A stretch of 64,000 bases of DNA from SYLG01 sp965226945 (GTDB taxonomy: Bacteria > Planctomycetota > Planctomycetia > Gemmatales > Gemmataceae). The position numbers were made by a program, and so were the translations under genes. This document shows positions 55,156-62,981 of this stretch, one piece after another. The DNA lies in NCBI GenBank assembly GCA_965226945.1, contig OZ245717.1, positions 1,860,001-1,924,000 of the forward strand. Reading direction: 5' to 3'. The notes under the pieces are model-generated. The model searched no databases and was not told the origin of the DNA. It worked only from the letters and a program-made list of their open reading frames with translations. Every line of letters begins with the position of its first letter. Positions within the stretch are counted from its first letter, which is position 1.

Positions 55156-57183
55156 ATGGTCCCCTGGTTGCCGGCATGCCTCCTCTTGAGTTCGGTTCTT
55201 CCCGCGCAGGGCGATTCCCACACCTTTTTTCAGCCCGACCGATTTGCGACCCTCGTCAACCCCAACTGCTCCCACTGTGTCGACGAGGCCAAGCGCCGCG
55301 CCGGGGAACTGCAACCGACCGATCCAGTGCTCTGCTGGACGCGCGGCTATTCCGATGGCGGCGCGATTCCCCTGCGATTTTTCCTGAGCCCCTACCGGGT
55401 GATCTCCGATAGCTATGGCGTCTTTGTTTACGATCCCGACGCCGGTTTCGCGAGGGGTTTCGCGCCCAGCTACCAGTTTCGTTTTCATGGATGGCGCAAC
55501 GGCATCCTGGTGATGAAGCATGAAGACGGCACACTCTATTCCGCGCTTTCGGGGATCGCCTTTGCCGGGCCGCGCAAAGGAGATCGACTCTCCCCTGTCG
55601 CGACAGTCAACAGCACCTGGGGCGACTGGATGAAGGCATATCCTCATGCCGTCGCCTACCAGATGGTTCCCAAATACCAGCCGGTCGACTTACCTGCGGG
55701 CAACCATCCCGATTCGGTGAAAACGCGAGGTACCGTCGATGGCAGGCTTCATGCCGAGCAGCAGGTCTTGGGCCTGCGTATCGGCGAAGCCGCCAAGGCC
55801 TACCCGCTCGCCTCGCTTGCCAAGACGATGCTTCTGGAAGACTCCCTCGACGACGAGCCGTTGGTTCTTTTGAAGGACGGCCCAATTGTCGCGGCTTACA
55901 GGCCGGTCGCGACGCAACCGCTCAAGTTCAAAGGCCCTCAACCCGATGCTCGGGGCGTCTCTCCCGTGGATAAGGGACAACCCTTGCCGCCCGGAGCGCC
56001 GAGACAGGCAGCAAGAAAACTGACCCTCACTCAGGAAGGCAATCAGATCAAGGACCGGGAAACCGGCAGCATTTGGGATCCGGTGGGCCGCTGTCAAAAA
56101 GGGGAGCTCCAGGGCTGGACGCTCGAACCGCTCGACTCGGTTGTGTGCAAATGGTTCGCCTGGTGCGCCGAATACCCCGACACGGGCGTCTACAACAATC
56201 AGGCAAAAATGGATCCCAACATCAAGGTCAAGGAGATTGCCGGCACCGCTGAGTTCTTGCGCATCCTGCCCAAACCTTTTGGCAAAATCACCGCGATCGA
56301 TCCACAGGCTCGAAAAATCACCTTGATCCTCGACAAGGAGAATTCTCCCAAAACCTGGCCACTGGAAGCCGATGCCGAAATCAAGGTAAGCGGCACCTGG
56401 GGCCGGTTGGAACAGTTTCAAGTGGATCAGCGAGTCTGGGTTTGGTTCAAACTCGATCGCAAGAAACAGCCTGTGTCGATCGTGATGCTGGCCGATGAGG
56501 CCAGCGAGGAGGAAATGCATGGCAGCCTTTCCCCAGCGCGCAAGGCAACCCTGAAATATCCGGCCAAAAAAATCGATGAGATGCGCACCCTCCAACAAAA
56601 GCATCTCGAATCCATTTGGGACTCACATGGACTGCCGGGCACCCTGGCCTTTCATCATGTATTCAGCGGAGAGCTGGAATTCTTCCTCGATCACGAAGCG
56701 ATGCGCTGGGGCCGATCGCTCAAGGCCGGCGATGTTGTGTTTCTTACGGCCGAACCTCCGATCAAGGCGGTCGTCAAATCGGTGACTGCCTGGCGGGAAC
56801 GCACCGCGGTGAAGCTGGTTGTTGGCGAACTTCAGGCTTCGGAATTGCGCGTCGGCCAGCGACTCGGCATGAAAATGAACCGGCCCAGAACGGAACTGCT
56901 CAACCGCCCCTACCCGCTCGATATCGGCCGGAGCGAAGGCAAGGCCGAAAGGATCGACTGGTTTTTGGCAAGCATCTATTGTTCCTGCGGCGTCTCGCGG
57001 GATATTTGCACCGGCCATTTCTACACCCTGGCAAGTTGCAATCCGAACGGCTGCGGCCTGCCGCGCTCGACGCGGGAAGAGATCGGTACAGGAATCGACG
57101 AAGGGAAAACCGACCAGCAGATCTGGGATGATCTTCTTAAAGACCGCGGGCCATTGATGCTCAGGCCGCATCTGTTCCCTTGA
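55156..57183 (+). CDS. Exported DUF3179 protein with a CcmH-like C-terminus
   Basis: About 675 residues with a signal peptide (MVPWLPACLLLSSVLPAQGD). DUF3179 covers residues about 190-390, with the usual RIGEAAKAYPLASL and DRETGSIWDPVGRCQKG. A beta-rich middle follows. The last 80 residues have cysteines in SIYCSCGVSRDIC and end EGKTDQQIWDDLLKDRGPLMLRP. That ending resembles the helical end of CcmH, a cytochrome c maturation protein, although only the pattern is similar. ATG 55156 has GGAG seven bases upstream. The gene closes the run of exported proteins that begins at 47591. Confidence 0.8.
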   Translation: MVPWLPACLLLSSVLPAQGDSHTFFQPDRFATLVNPNCSHCVDEAKRRAGELQPTDPVLCWTRGYSDGGAIPLRFFLSPYRVISDSYGVFVYDPDAGFARGFAPSYQFRFHGWRNGILVMKHEDGTLYSALSGIAFAGPRKGDRLSPVATVNSTWGDWMKAYPHAVAYQMVPKYQPVDLPAGNHPDSVKTRGTVDGRLHAEQQVLGLRIGEAAKAYPLASLAKTMLLEDSLDDEPLVLLKDGPIVAAYRPVATQPLKFKGPQPDARGVSPVDKGQPLPPGAPRQAARKLTLTQEGNQIKDRETGSIWDPVGRCQKGELQGWTLEPLDSVVCKWFAWCAEYPDTGVYNNQAKMDPNIKVKEIAGTAEFLRILPKPFGKITAIDPQARKITLILDKENSPKTWPLEADAEIKVSGTWGRLEQFQVDQRVWVWFKLDRKKQPVSIVMLADEASEEEMHGSLSPARKATLKYPAKKIDEMRTLQQKHLESIWDSHGLPGTLAFHHVFSGELEFFLDHEAMRWGRSLKAGDVVFLTAEPPIKAVVKSVTAWRERTAVKLVVGELQASELRVGQRLGMKMNRPRTELLNRPYPLDIGRSEGKAERIDWFLASIYCSCGVSRDICTGHFYTLASCNPNGCGLPRSTREEIGTGIDEGKTDQQIWDDLLKDRGPLMLRPHLFP

Positions 57184-57242
57184 GGCGCGTTCGTCAAAGG
57201 GATGAAATGGCTCAGCGACCGCACTGCCTATTATTGGTTCTT

Positions 57243-57692
57243 TCAGTTGGCTCGTCGAACCTGAGCCTGTTCAATCGCTTCTTCAAGCCATTCGACGAAT
57301 TCCCGGCTGTCACCATCTGCAGTGAACCTTCGCAATTTTGCCTGGCGCAGTGCCTCAAGCGCTGATTCGCTTGCAAGCGCAACCAGCCCGTCCAAGGCTT
57401 CCTTCCAGATTTCCGGTTGCGGATCAAGCAACGCCTCAGCAAGGAGCGGGATGACGCTCTGTTGGCGATGTTGCCAGATCACCCGCACCAAGAAGACCCG
57501 AGGGGCTGTGTCTGTCGAAGCGTGGAACGCCTCGGCCAGGTGAGGAAGGATCGCATGGTCAAGGTCGATCAAGCCATGAAACGCGGAATCATAATCGCCC
57601 TGGTGAAATCGTTCCAGGTAGTAGGCGACCATGGCGGGGCCATGGGGCATTGAAGGTGGAGAAGATTGATCCATATCCGGGCCGAAATTCAC
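57243..57692 (-). CDS. HEAT-repeat protein
   Basis: A 149-residue helical protein with HEAT-like units (AFHASTDTAPRVFLVRVIWQ, QSVIPLLAEALLDPQPEIWK, EALDGLVALASESALEAL). Such proteins are scaffolds or lyase-like for phycobilin-type relatives; no active site is visible. Its GTG start at 57692 overlaps the stop of the upstream VOC gene (GTGA), suggesting translational coupling; ATG 57674 is an alternative start. Confidence 0.75.
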   Translation of the reverse strand: MNFGPDMDQSSPPSMPHGPAMVAYYLERFHQGDYDSAFHGLIDLDHAILPHLAEAFHASTDTAPRVFLVRVIWQHRQQSVIPLLAEALLDPQPEIWKEALDGLVALASESALEALRQAKLRRFTADGDSREFVEWLEEAIEQAQVRRAN

Positions 57693-58039
57693 TTACCATA
57701 CTTGGGCTGATACAACTGGATTTCAAAATCGCCGGGCGCCTTGAAGAAGGTGACGAAGCCGTAGCCGTGATCTTGGATCTCCTTGGAGAATTCCACCCCC
57801 TTGGCCTTGAGCTCCTTCACCGTTTGCTGGATGTCGTCGCAGTAAAAGGAGATACTCGGCGTTCCCGAGGCGGGCTCGCCTTCTTCGGTGGGGTGGACCC
57901 CCAAGTCGGCTTCGGGCATGTCGAAGATTAACCAGCCGCCTCCCACATCGGTCGCCATGAAGCCGAGCTTGTCCCGGAAGAACAGGCGTAGGGCTTCCGC
58001 CTGCGAGGAGTAGAACATGGTGTGCACGCCGCGAATCAT
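57689..58039 (-). CDS. VOC-superfamily (glyoxalase-like) protein
   Basis: About 116 residues of the vicinal oxygen chelate fold: MIRGVHTMFYSSQAEALRLFF, WLIFDMPEADLGVHP, ISFYCDDIQQTVKELKAKG and FKAPGDFEIQLYQP. The His and Glu metal ligands typical of the fold are in place. ATG 58039 has AAGGGA upstream and matches where relatives begin; frames reaching 58096 add an implausible Lys/Arg-rich start. Specific substrate unknown. Confidence 0.9.
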   Translation of the reverse strand: MIRGVHTMFYSSQAEALRLFFRDKLGFMATDVGGGWLIFDMPEADLGVHPTEEGEPASGTPSISFYCDDIQQTVKELKAKGVEFSKEIQDHGYGFVTFFKAPGDFEIQLYQPKYGK

Positions 58040-58228
58040 CGGGGTTCCCTTTCGTTTGCCTTCCCTGGCCATCTTTTTTCGCTTTGCCAAGAGCAACTTG
58101 TCAAACGACTGCTCAACCCGAAAATCGTTTTATGGAATGCACTTACGAGCATCCTTGACAATCAACCCGATACCTTCCCCGGACACCCCACACCGGGCGG
58201 CCACATTCTAAACGGGGATCCTTACGCC

Positions 58229-58861
58229 ATGGCCAAAAAAGCAAAGCCCAGCCTCTATTCGATCCATCCAAGCATCGCCTACGCCTCAGCCGTGATTGCG
58301 AATTTTCCCAAGAACACGGGCAAGCCGATCGAGGCCTGGGTCAAGCTGGTGCAAAAAGAAGGACTTACCGAACCGAAGGCTCAAAAAGAATGGCTCGTGA
58401 AAACCCACAAGCTGGGCAACACTCAGGCGAGCATGGTGGTCGAGATTTTGTCAGGCAAGGGTCAAGATTTCACTGACCCGGAGGCCTACCTCGCGCAAGC
58501 TCCCGGATATGTTGCAGCGATGTACAACGGTCCCAAGGCGGCGATCCGGCCGATTCATGACCGCCTGATCGAGGCCGCACTCGACCTGAGCCCCGAAGTG
58601 AAAATATGCCCGTGCGAAACGATCGTCCCCTTTTACCGCCATCATGTCTTCGCGCAGATCAAACCCTCGACCAAGACCCGGCTCGATTTCGGCCTGGCTC
58701 TCAAAGGAACGCCCCGCAAGTTGAGCGCACGGCTGATCGACACCGGAGGCCTGGCCAAAAAAGACCGGATCACTCACCGCTTCGCACTGGAGAAGGTTGA
58801 ACAAGTCGATGCCGAAGTGCTCGACTGGCTGCGCCACGCCTTCGAACTGGACGACAAGTAA
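58229..58861 (+). CDS. DUF4287/DUF5655 protein
   Basis: About 210 residues. The N-terminal DUF4287 part reads NTGKPIEAWVKLVQKEG and EWLVKTHKLGNTQASMVVE; the C-terminal DUF5655 part reads IRPIHDRLIEAALDLSPEVK and IVPFYRHHVFAQIKPSTKTR. Proteins of this shape are small, cytoplasmic and of unknown function. ATG 58229 follows GGGGA. The longer frame to 58022 is antisense to the VOC gene and not used. Confidence 0.85.
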   Translation: MAKKAKPSLYSIHPSIAYASAVIANFPKNTGKPIEAWVKLVQKEGLTEPKAQKEWLVKTHKLGNTQASMVVEILSGKGQDFTDPEAYLAQAPGYVAAMYNGPKAAIRPIHDRLIEAALDLSPEVKICPCETIVPFYRHHVFAQIKPSTKTRLDFGLALKGTPRKLSARLIDTGGLAKKDRITHRFALEKVEQVDAEVLDWLRHAFELDDK

Positions 58862-58865
58862 TCGC

Positions 58866-59531
58866 CTAAAGCCCAATCGAAAAACGGATGAACCGGATTT
58901 CTGAAATATTTTTTCCCTCTGGATCGCGAACGGTTTTCTTGGCGACAAGGCCCGGGATTGATGGAGAGACGAGCGTTTCGCCACGGCGTTCTCCCTCCGA
59001 ACCAAATGATGCCGAGCGCGCCAGGAACACCTCGATCGATTTGCCTTCGACCTCGTAGCGACCAGCCGATTCACACAAGGGATAAAACGGTTCATGTCCC
59101 TGCGCCGACTTGGGTAACGCGGAAGGGATTCTTACCGTATGTGTTTCCTTGGCCTCTTGACCTGAGGGACCTCGGCTGGTCCTAATCTCTTCCAGGACAA
59201 CCTGGCTTTCCGACTTAGCCAAGAGCCTGAGCGTGACAGTCGATTCGCGTACCAGTCCGTTCGCGTCCCATTTTTTGTGCGCGTGGGCGACTTCGGTGCC
59301 CAACGGGAAAAGCGCCCAACTGGCGTACACCGGATGAACCACCTGTTCCCGTCCGACCTGTGGCTGCAACAGTTGGGAGTTGGGGCAATCACCGCAGTCG
59401 GACTCCGAACTGGAACCGACCGATGCCGGCAAGGTTGAGAGGCCGCATCCGGTACAAAGCAACAACGTGGCAGAGACCCACAACGCAAACAAGGGGGATG
59501 GGCGCATGAATCGACCCCGCGAAAGAACCAT
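58866..59531 (-). CDS. Lipoprotein, second of a tandem pair
   Basis: A 221-residue lipoprotein with signal LLLCTGC (lipobox LCTGC) and mature start GLSTLPAS. The body is beta-rich (REQVVHPVYASWALFPLGTE, STVTLRLLAKSESQVVLEEI) and shares order with the next gene upstream, suggesting duplication. Its ATG at 59531 overlaps the last base of that gene's TGA, so they are coupled. An ATG at 59507 is the alternative start. No enzyme motif; function unknown. Confidence 0.75.
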   Translation of the reverse strand: MVLSRGRFMRPSPLFALWVSATLLLCTGCGLSTLPASVGSSSESDCGDCPNSQLLQPQVGREQVVHPVYASWALFPLGTEVAHAHKKWDANGLVRESTVTLRLLAKSESQVVLEEIRTSRGPSGQEAKETHTVRIPSALPKSAQGHEPFYPLCESAGRYEVEGKSIEVFLARSASFGSEGERRGETLVSPSIPGLVAKKTVRDPEGKNISEIRFIRFSIGL

Positions 59532-60217
59532 CAGGGAAGTTTGATCTCAACGAGTTCCTCGTTCGTTTCAATCCGCTGGGTTTTGTTCTTTGTGACCGCG
59601 CTCGCCTGCTTGAGAAATCGGCCAGGAACTTCCTGGGAAAGCCAGATTTTCTGTGGCATGGGACCTGCCTCGGTCTGATCTTCCCAGGTAAACAGGCGGG
59701 CCTTATAGGTTTTGCCGGCCACCTTGACCGATTCCTCACCCACTTCCACGGCCCGTAGCGACGGCTTGTTGAACTGTTCCTTTTTCATGTTCTTGGGCAC
59801 GGTGAATCTCGCCGAGTGGGTGATTTCGAAAGGCGGGTTCACCTTGGCAGGTTCATTGGGCCGCTCGACGGTGATTTGCGATTCGATGAACACCTTGTCG
59901 TCAGTCACCTGCTTGAGCGTCAGGGTCGTCGTTTCCTTGACCCAGCCATTTTCGTTTTTCGATTCCTTTTTGCGAACGACCGTCGTGCCCGGTTTGAACG
60001 GCTTCCAACTCTGATAGTCCAGATTGTCAAGCACCTCCCCGGCGCCTGACGGAGATTCGGGTTCGCTGGCGCCACCAGGAGCGGCCTTGGCGCCCGCGGC
60101 CGATGCCACGGCCTTTGTGCCAAAGGGCTGGGCGGCTTTGGGGCCCTCCCCGCCACAACCCGCCGCGCCCACAAGCATCAATCCCAGAACCAGACATCCG
60201 GCGGCATTGCCATTCAT
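59531..60217 (-). CDS. Lipoprotein, first of a tandem pair
   Basis: About 228 residues with lipobox VGAAGC and a mature Cys-Gly-Gly start, followed by an Ala/Pro-rich linker to about residue 65 and a beta-rich domain (TTVVRKKESKNENGWVKETT, LTLKQVTDDKVFIESQITVE). The domain order matches the downstream lipoprotein (paired strands of the WVKETTTLTL and VRESTVTLRL kind). ATG 60217 with AGGTGAG is preferred over GTG 60229. Function unknown. Confidence 0.75.
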   Translation of the reverse strand: MNGNAAGCLVLGLMLVGAAGCGGEGPKAAQPFGTKAVASAAGAKAAPGGASEPESPSGAGEVLDNLDYQSWKPFKPGTTVVRKKESKNENGWVKETTTLTLKQVTDDKVFIESQITVERPNEPAKVNPPFEITHSARFTVPKNMKKEQFNKPSLRAVEVGEESVKVAGKTYKARLFTWEDQTEAGPMPQKIWLSQEVPGRFLKQASAVTKNKTQRIETNEELVEIKLP

Positions 60218-60299
60218 AATCCATCTCACCTGACTGTTCGGCCAAAAAAAGTGGGGGGGACATTATTTGTTTTGAGCGCGGCAAAAAAGACCGGGCTAC

Positions 60300-60500
60300 C
60301 TACTTACCCGGCTTGGCCGCTTTCCTGGCGTTCTTGCGAGGTCCGCCACCTTCTTCCAGCGCCACCTTTTCGTCCTCGGCCTTGATGGCCTTCTTTTGCT
60401 CGTCGGTGAGCGGTCCTGGAAGAACGGTCTTATCGTCGCCGCAACCGCAAAGACCCGCGAAAACCACGAAACTCAAAGAGGAGAAAAAAACACGCTTCAT
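60300..60500 (-). CDS. Small lipoprotein
   Basis: About 66 residues starting at ATG 60500 with GGAGGG eight bases upstream. Signal VFFSSLSFVVFAGLCGC with lipobox LCGC, then a charged tail rich in Lys, Glu and Ala (TDEQKKAIKAEDEKVALEEG). Planctomycetes carry many such short lipoproteins near DUF1559 genes. A longer frame to 60572 lacks a start signal. Confidence 0.7.
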   Translation of the reverse strand: MKRVFFSSLSFVVFAGLCGCGDDKTVLPGPLTDEQKKAIKAEDEKVALEEGGGPRKNARKAAKPGK

Positions 60501-60608
60501 GAAACCAACCCTCCGGGTGAAATAGAGCATCGAATTGGCCGGATCCGTTACATTGACGAAAACGCTCGACAAAATCGCCGATTCAAATCCTGTGAAATCA
60601 AGAGCATT

Positions 60609-60646
60609 AAAGAGGCGGGAAGCCGGGACCGGCTTCCCGCCTCTTT
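60609..60646 (-). terminator. Strong hairpin downstream of the DUF1559 gene
   Basis: An 18-bp perfect stem (AAAGAGGCGGGAAGCCGG with its complement) and a 2-base loop, 13 bases after the DUF1559 stop. On the minus strand it is followed by TTTAATGC, a short T tract, so it is a plausible terminator for that gene. It may work in both directions. Confidence 0.8.
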
Positions 60647-60658
60647 GCGAGGACGAAA

Positions 60659-61732
60659 CTAATTCAGCGGCGGACTGACCTGGCCGTCATCGATCACGCA
60701 GGCGCGCATCCAGGCGAGCGGGTCGACCGAGAAGGCGACGAAACGTACCGAGCCGTCGCCAAAGGCAGCATTGAGGCCACCCGTGTGGCGAGAGCCGAAG
60801 TAGCGGCGCCAAACATTCGAGCCGTCGGTGGGAGCACCGACCGATCCCGTGATGGGAATGCCGTTGTCGGTATCGGACTTGGGTGGGAAGTGGTAGCGGA
60901 TGACGCATTCATCCCAACCCGCATTGTTCCAGCGCTCGTTGTCGCCACCGTCTGAACCGTGACGCGCGGGGGGCAAGCACTTTTCGGCCGCGAGAACGCT
61001 GTTGGAAGAGCCGTCGAGCACATCGGCGACCTTGCGCTTGGCGCCCTGAGCCGACCAGCAGATATAGCCCTTGCGGCCGGGCATGTCGCCGAAGTTTTCG
61101 GGGGTGCGCTCGTTGCGCCGCGGGCTGATACCCAGGGGAGGACTCGGAATATCGCCCCAGTTTTCATGGACTTCACCCTGGTAGAAGCCGGCGCTACCCG
61201 CGTAATCGCAGCGTCCAAGCAAGGCGGTGCCGTAACCGGTGGGCGAGCGGCGGGACGGACAGTAGTAGGTTTTGATGAGTGCGCGGGCCACATCGTCTTC
61301 GCCGTTGTAGTTGGCGGGACGGCCGGAATGAATGGGGGGCAAGCTGAAGTTGGCCAGCTTGTAGACATTGTCTTGTTCGATGTAGGGCAGGATTTTGAAC
61401 CAGTGGCTCCAGCCGTTGGGGCTCGCCGAGTTGCAGCAGGTCGTGCCGCTTTCGTAGGCGCCGGGAGGCTCGTTGTAAACCATGCCGGGCAGCGAAGGAT
61501 CGCCGTCGTAGGGACCGGTGGGGAAGTACCCGTTGGTCGATTCGTGATTGAGGAACGCCAAACCAATTTGCTTCATGTTGTTGGCGCATTGCATACGGTT
61601 CGCGGCTTCGCGTACCTTTTGCACCGCGGGCACGAGCAAGCCGATCAGGACCGCGATGATGGCGATCACCACCAGAAGCTCGATCAAGGTGAAGGCCGAG
61701 CGACGCGCCGGCCTCAAGGAAAGAAATCGCAT
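60659..61732 (-). CDS. DUF1559 prepilin-like protein
   Basis: About 357 residues starting at ATG 61732 with GGAGG. The N-terminus is a type IV prepilin signal: RRSAFTLIELLVVIAIIAVL, with Ala rather than Gly before the cleavage Phe, which planctomycete members often show. The remainder is DUF1559 (SBP_bac_10), with MQCANNMKQIGLAFLNHEST and the conserved end FGDGSVRFVAFSVD. These proteins are very numerous in planctomycetes, exported through a type II-like system and probably pseudopilin-related. No neighbouring secretion genes are in the window. Confidence 0.93.
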   Translation of the reverse strand: MRFLSLRPARRSAFTLIELLVVIAIIAVLIGLLVPAVQKVREAANRMQCANNMKQIGLAFLNHESTNGYFPTGPYDGDPSLPGMVYNEPPGAYESGTTCCNSASPNGWSHWFKILPYIEQDNVYKLANFSLPPIHSGRPANYNGEDDVARALIKTYYCPSRRSPTGYGTALLGRCDYAGSAGFYQGEVHENWGDIPSPPLGISPRRNERTPENFGDMPGRKGYICWSAQGAKRKVADVLDGSSNSVLAAEKCLPPARHGSDGGDNERWNNAGWDECVIRYHFPPKSDTDNGIPITGSVGAPTDGSNVWRRYFGSRHTGGLNAAFGDGSVRFVAFSVDPLAWMRACVIDDGQVSPPLN

Positions 61733-62981
61733 AAGGACCTCCGAGAAAAAGATGAGAGGCGGCAAGCCGCATCCACTTTCCAGTGAGAGTTATAACCGAG
61801 AATTCCCGGGGCCCGAGCGCTTTCATCAAAGATTAAAATAACTTACTCATGCTCCACTTTTTTGAAGATTTTGTGCAGGCGGCTAGGAGTGCCAAAGATT
61901 TTGCAAGGGATTGGTCTCGTAGAAAGGAAAGCGATAGCTTGCGCGCAAGGAAATCGATCGATGCCGTCACTTTGTCATGGCGAAATGATCCCATTCACGA
62001 AAGACACATCAACATGCCATCATGATTTCCCTGGATTTTCATGAAAGGTCGCAGAGGCAGACCTTTCGTTGTCGATGCTTTTTTCTCACAGTCGCAAGCA
62101 GTTCGCGTCGCCGGACCGCTGCGAAGCACCTGGACCAGCTGAAGTGGAGGTCCTTCTGCCCTACGGAACAACAACGGCCGTGCAGCAACCAGAATGGCCT
62201 GGCATGGCCCGATGCAATCTAAGAGACGAAAAAACTTATTTTAACTCGAATAATACCGGACAAAAACTCACTGAATTGGTTTTTATCTCATGAAACAATG
62301 AAAATAGGCACGCGCAATCCATTACGGGCAGAGATCATGGCCTACAGCGAAAATCGCCGCCGAGAAATTGACCAGCATTTACTAAACGAAAACAGCGCCA
62401 TCAAAAGATGGGTATCCGGAGCACGCGCTTCGCAAAAAAAACATTGCCCTCCTGAGCCATTCCACGACCTGGGAATGACTCGGGGGCAATGAGGGTGGTG
62501 AAAAAGCGAAGAGAGTTCCTCCTGGTAAGGCCCGTGTTATTGAAGGAGTTGCGATTGGGCGTTGGGCGATATTTCTCTTAAGGCAAAGTCCGTGCCAAGC
62601 CGTAAAACCGGGGTTTTGCGCCGTTTTCGCCTAAGGTCTGCTCAATTGAGCGCAACAAGTGCTCAAAAATGCGGCAGAGGGGACCATTCCGTTCACCTTG
62701 CAACCTCAACTGAAAAACCAACCACGGATTCTTCGTGAAACAAGGTGTCCAGGATTGCTGACGCCCTTTGTGCTAAATGGCGCCGAACCGCGGCCTTTTC
62801 CCGGTTACGGCCCTCCCTTTCCCCGATTTGTGTGATTCCCATTCGGCCGCTTCATCGCCACTTCAGGTTCGCGCAAAAAACTGCTCACAGCCCGGGAAAG
62901 GGCCCAACTTTCACATCACCCGAGGGGTCCCATCGAGGAATCCCGGGCAACGGACGGGTCGCACGACCCAGGAGTGGAACC
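61733..62981. other. 1.2-kb gene-poor region between DUF1559 and the peroxidase
   Basis: No supported protein-coding gene in about 1250 bases. Short frames (62022-62222, 62069-62293, 62298-62492) have no domain or start support. It contains a minus-strand terminator at 62432-62490 and a palindrome AAAACCGGGGTTTT at 62604-62617. The terminator without a gene upstream of it suggests an unannotated small transcript. Confidence 0.5.
62432..62490 (-). terminator. Intrinsic terminator on the minus strand without a known gene
   Basis: Bases 62443-62490 fold into a long hairpin (ATTGCCC pairing with GGGCAAT, then TGAG/CTC and CATTCC/GGAATG, about 18 pairs with two small bulges). On the minus strand it is followed by GTTTTTTTTGCG, eight T residues, the form of a rho-independent terminator. 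No minus-strand gene is recognised between here and 62981. Confidence 0.72.

Noticed and set aside
62298..62492. Small plus-strand frame ending in the hairpin
   Set aside because: Its end coincides with the terminator hairpin and it has no ribosome binding site.
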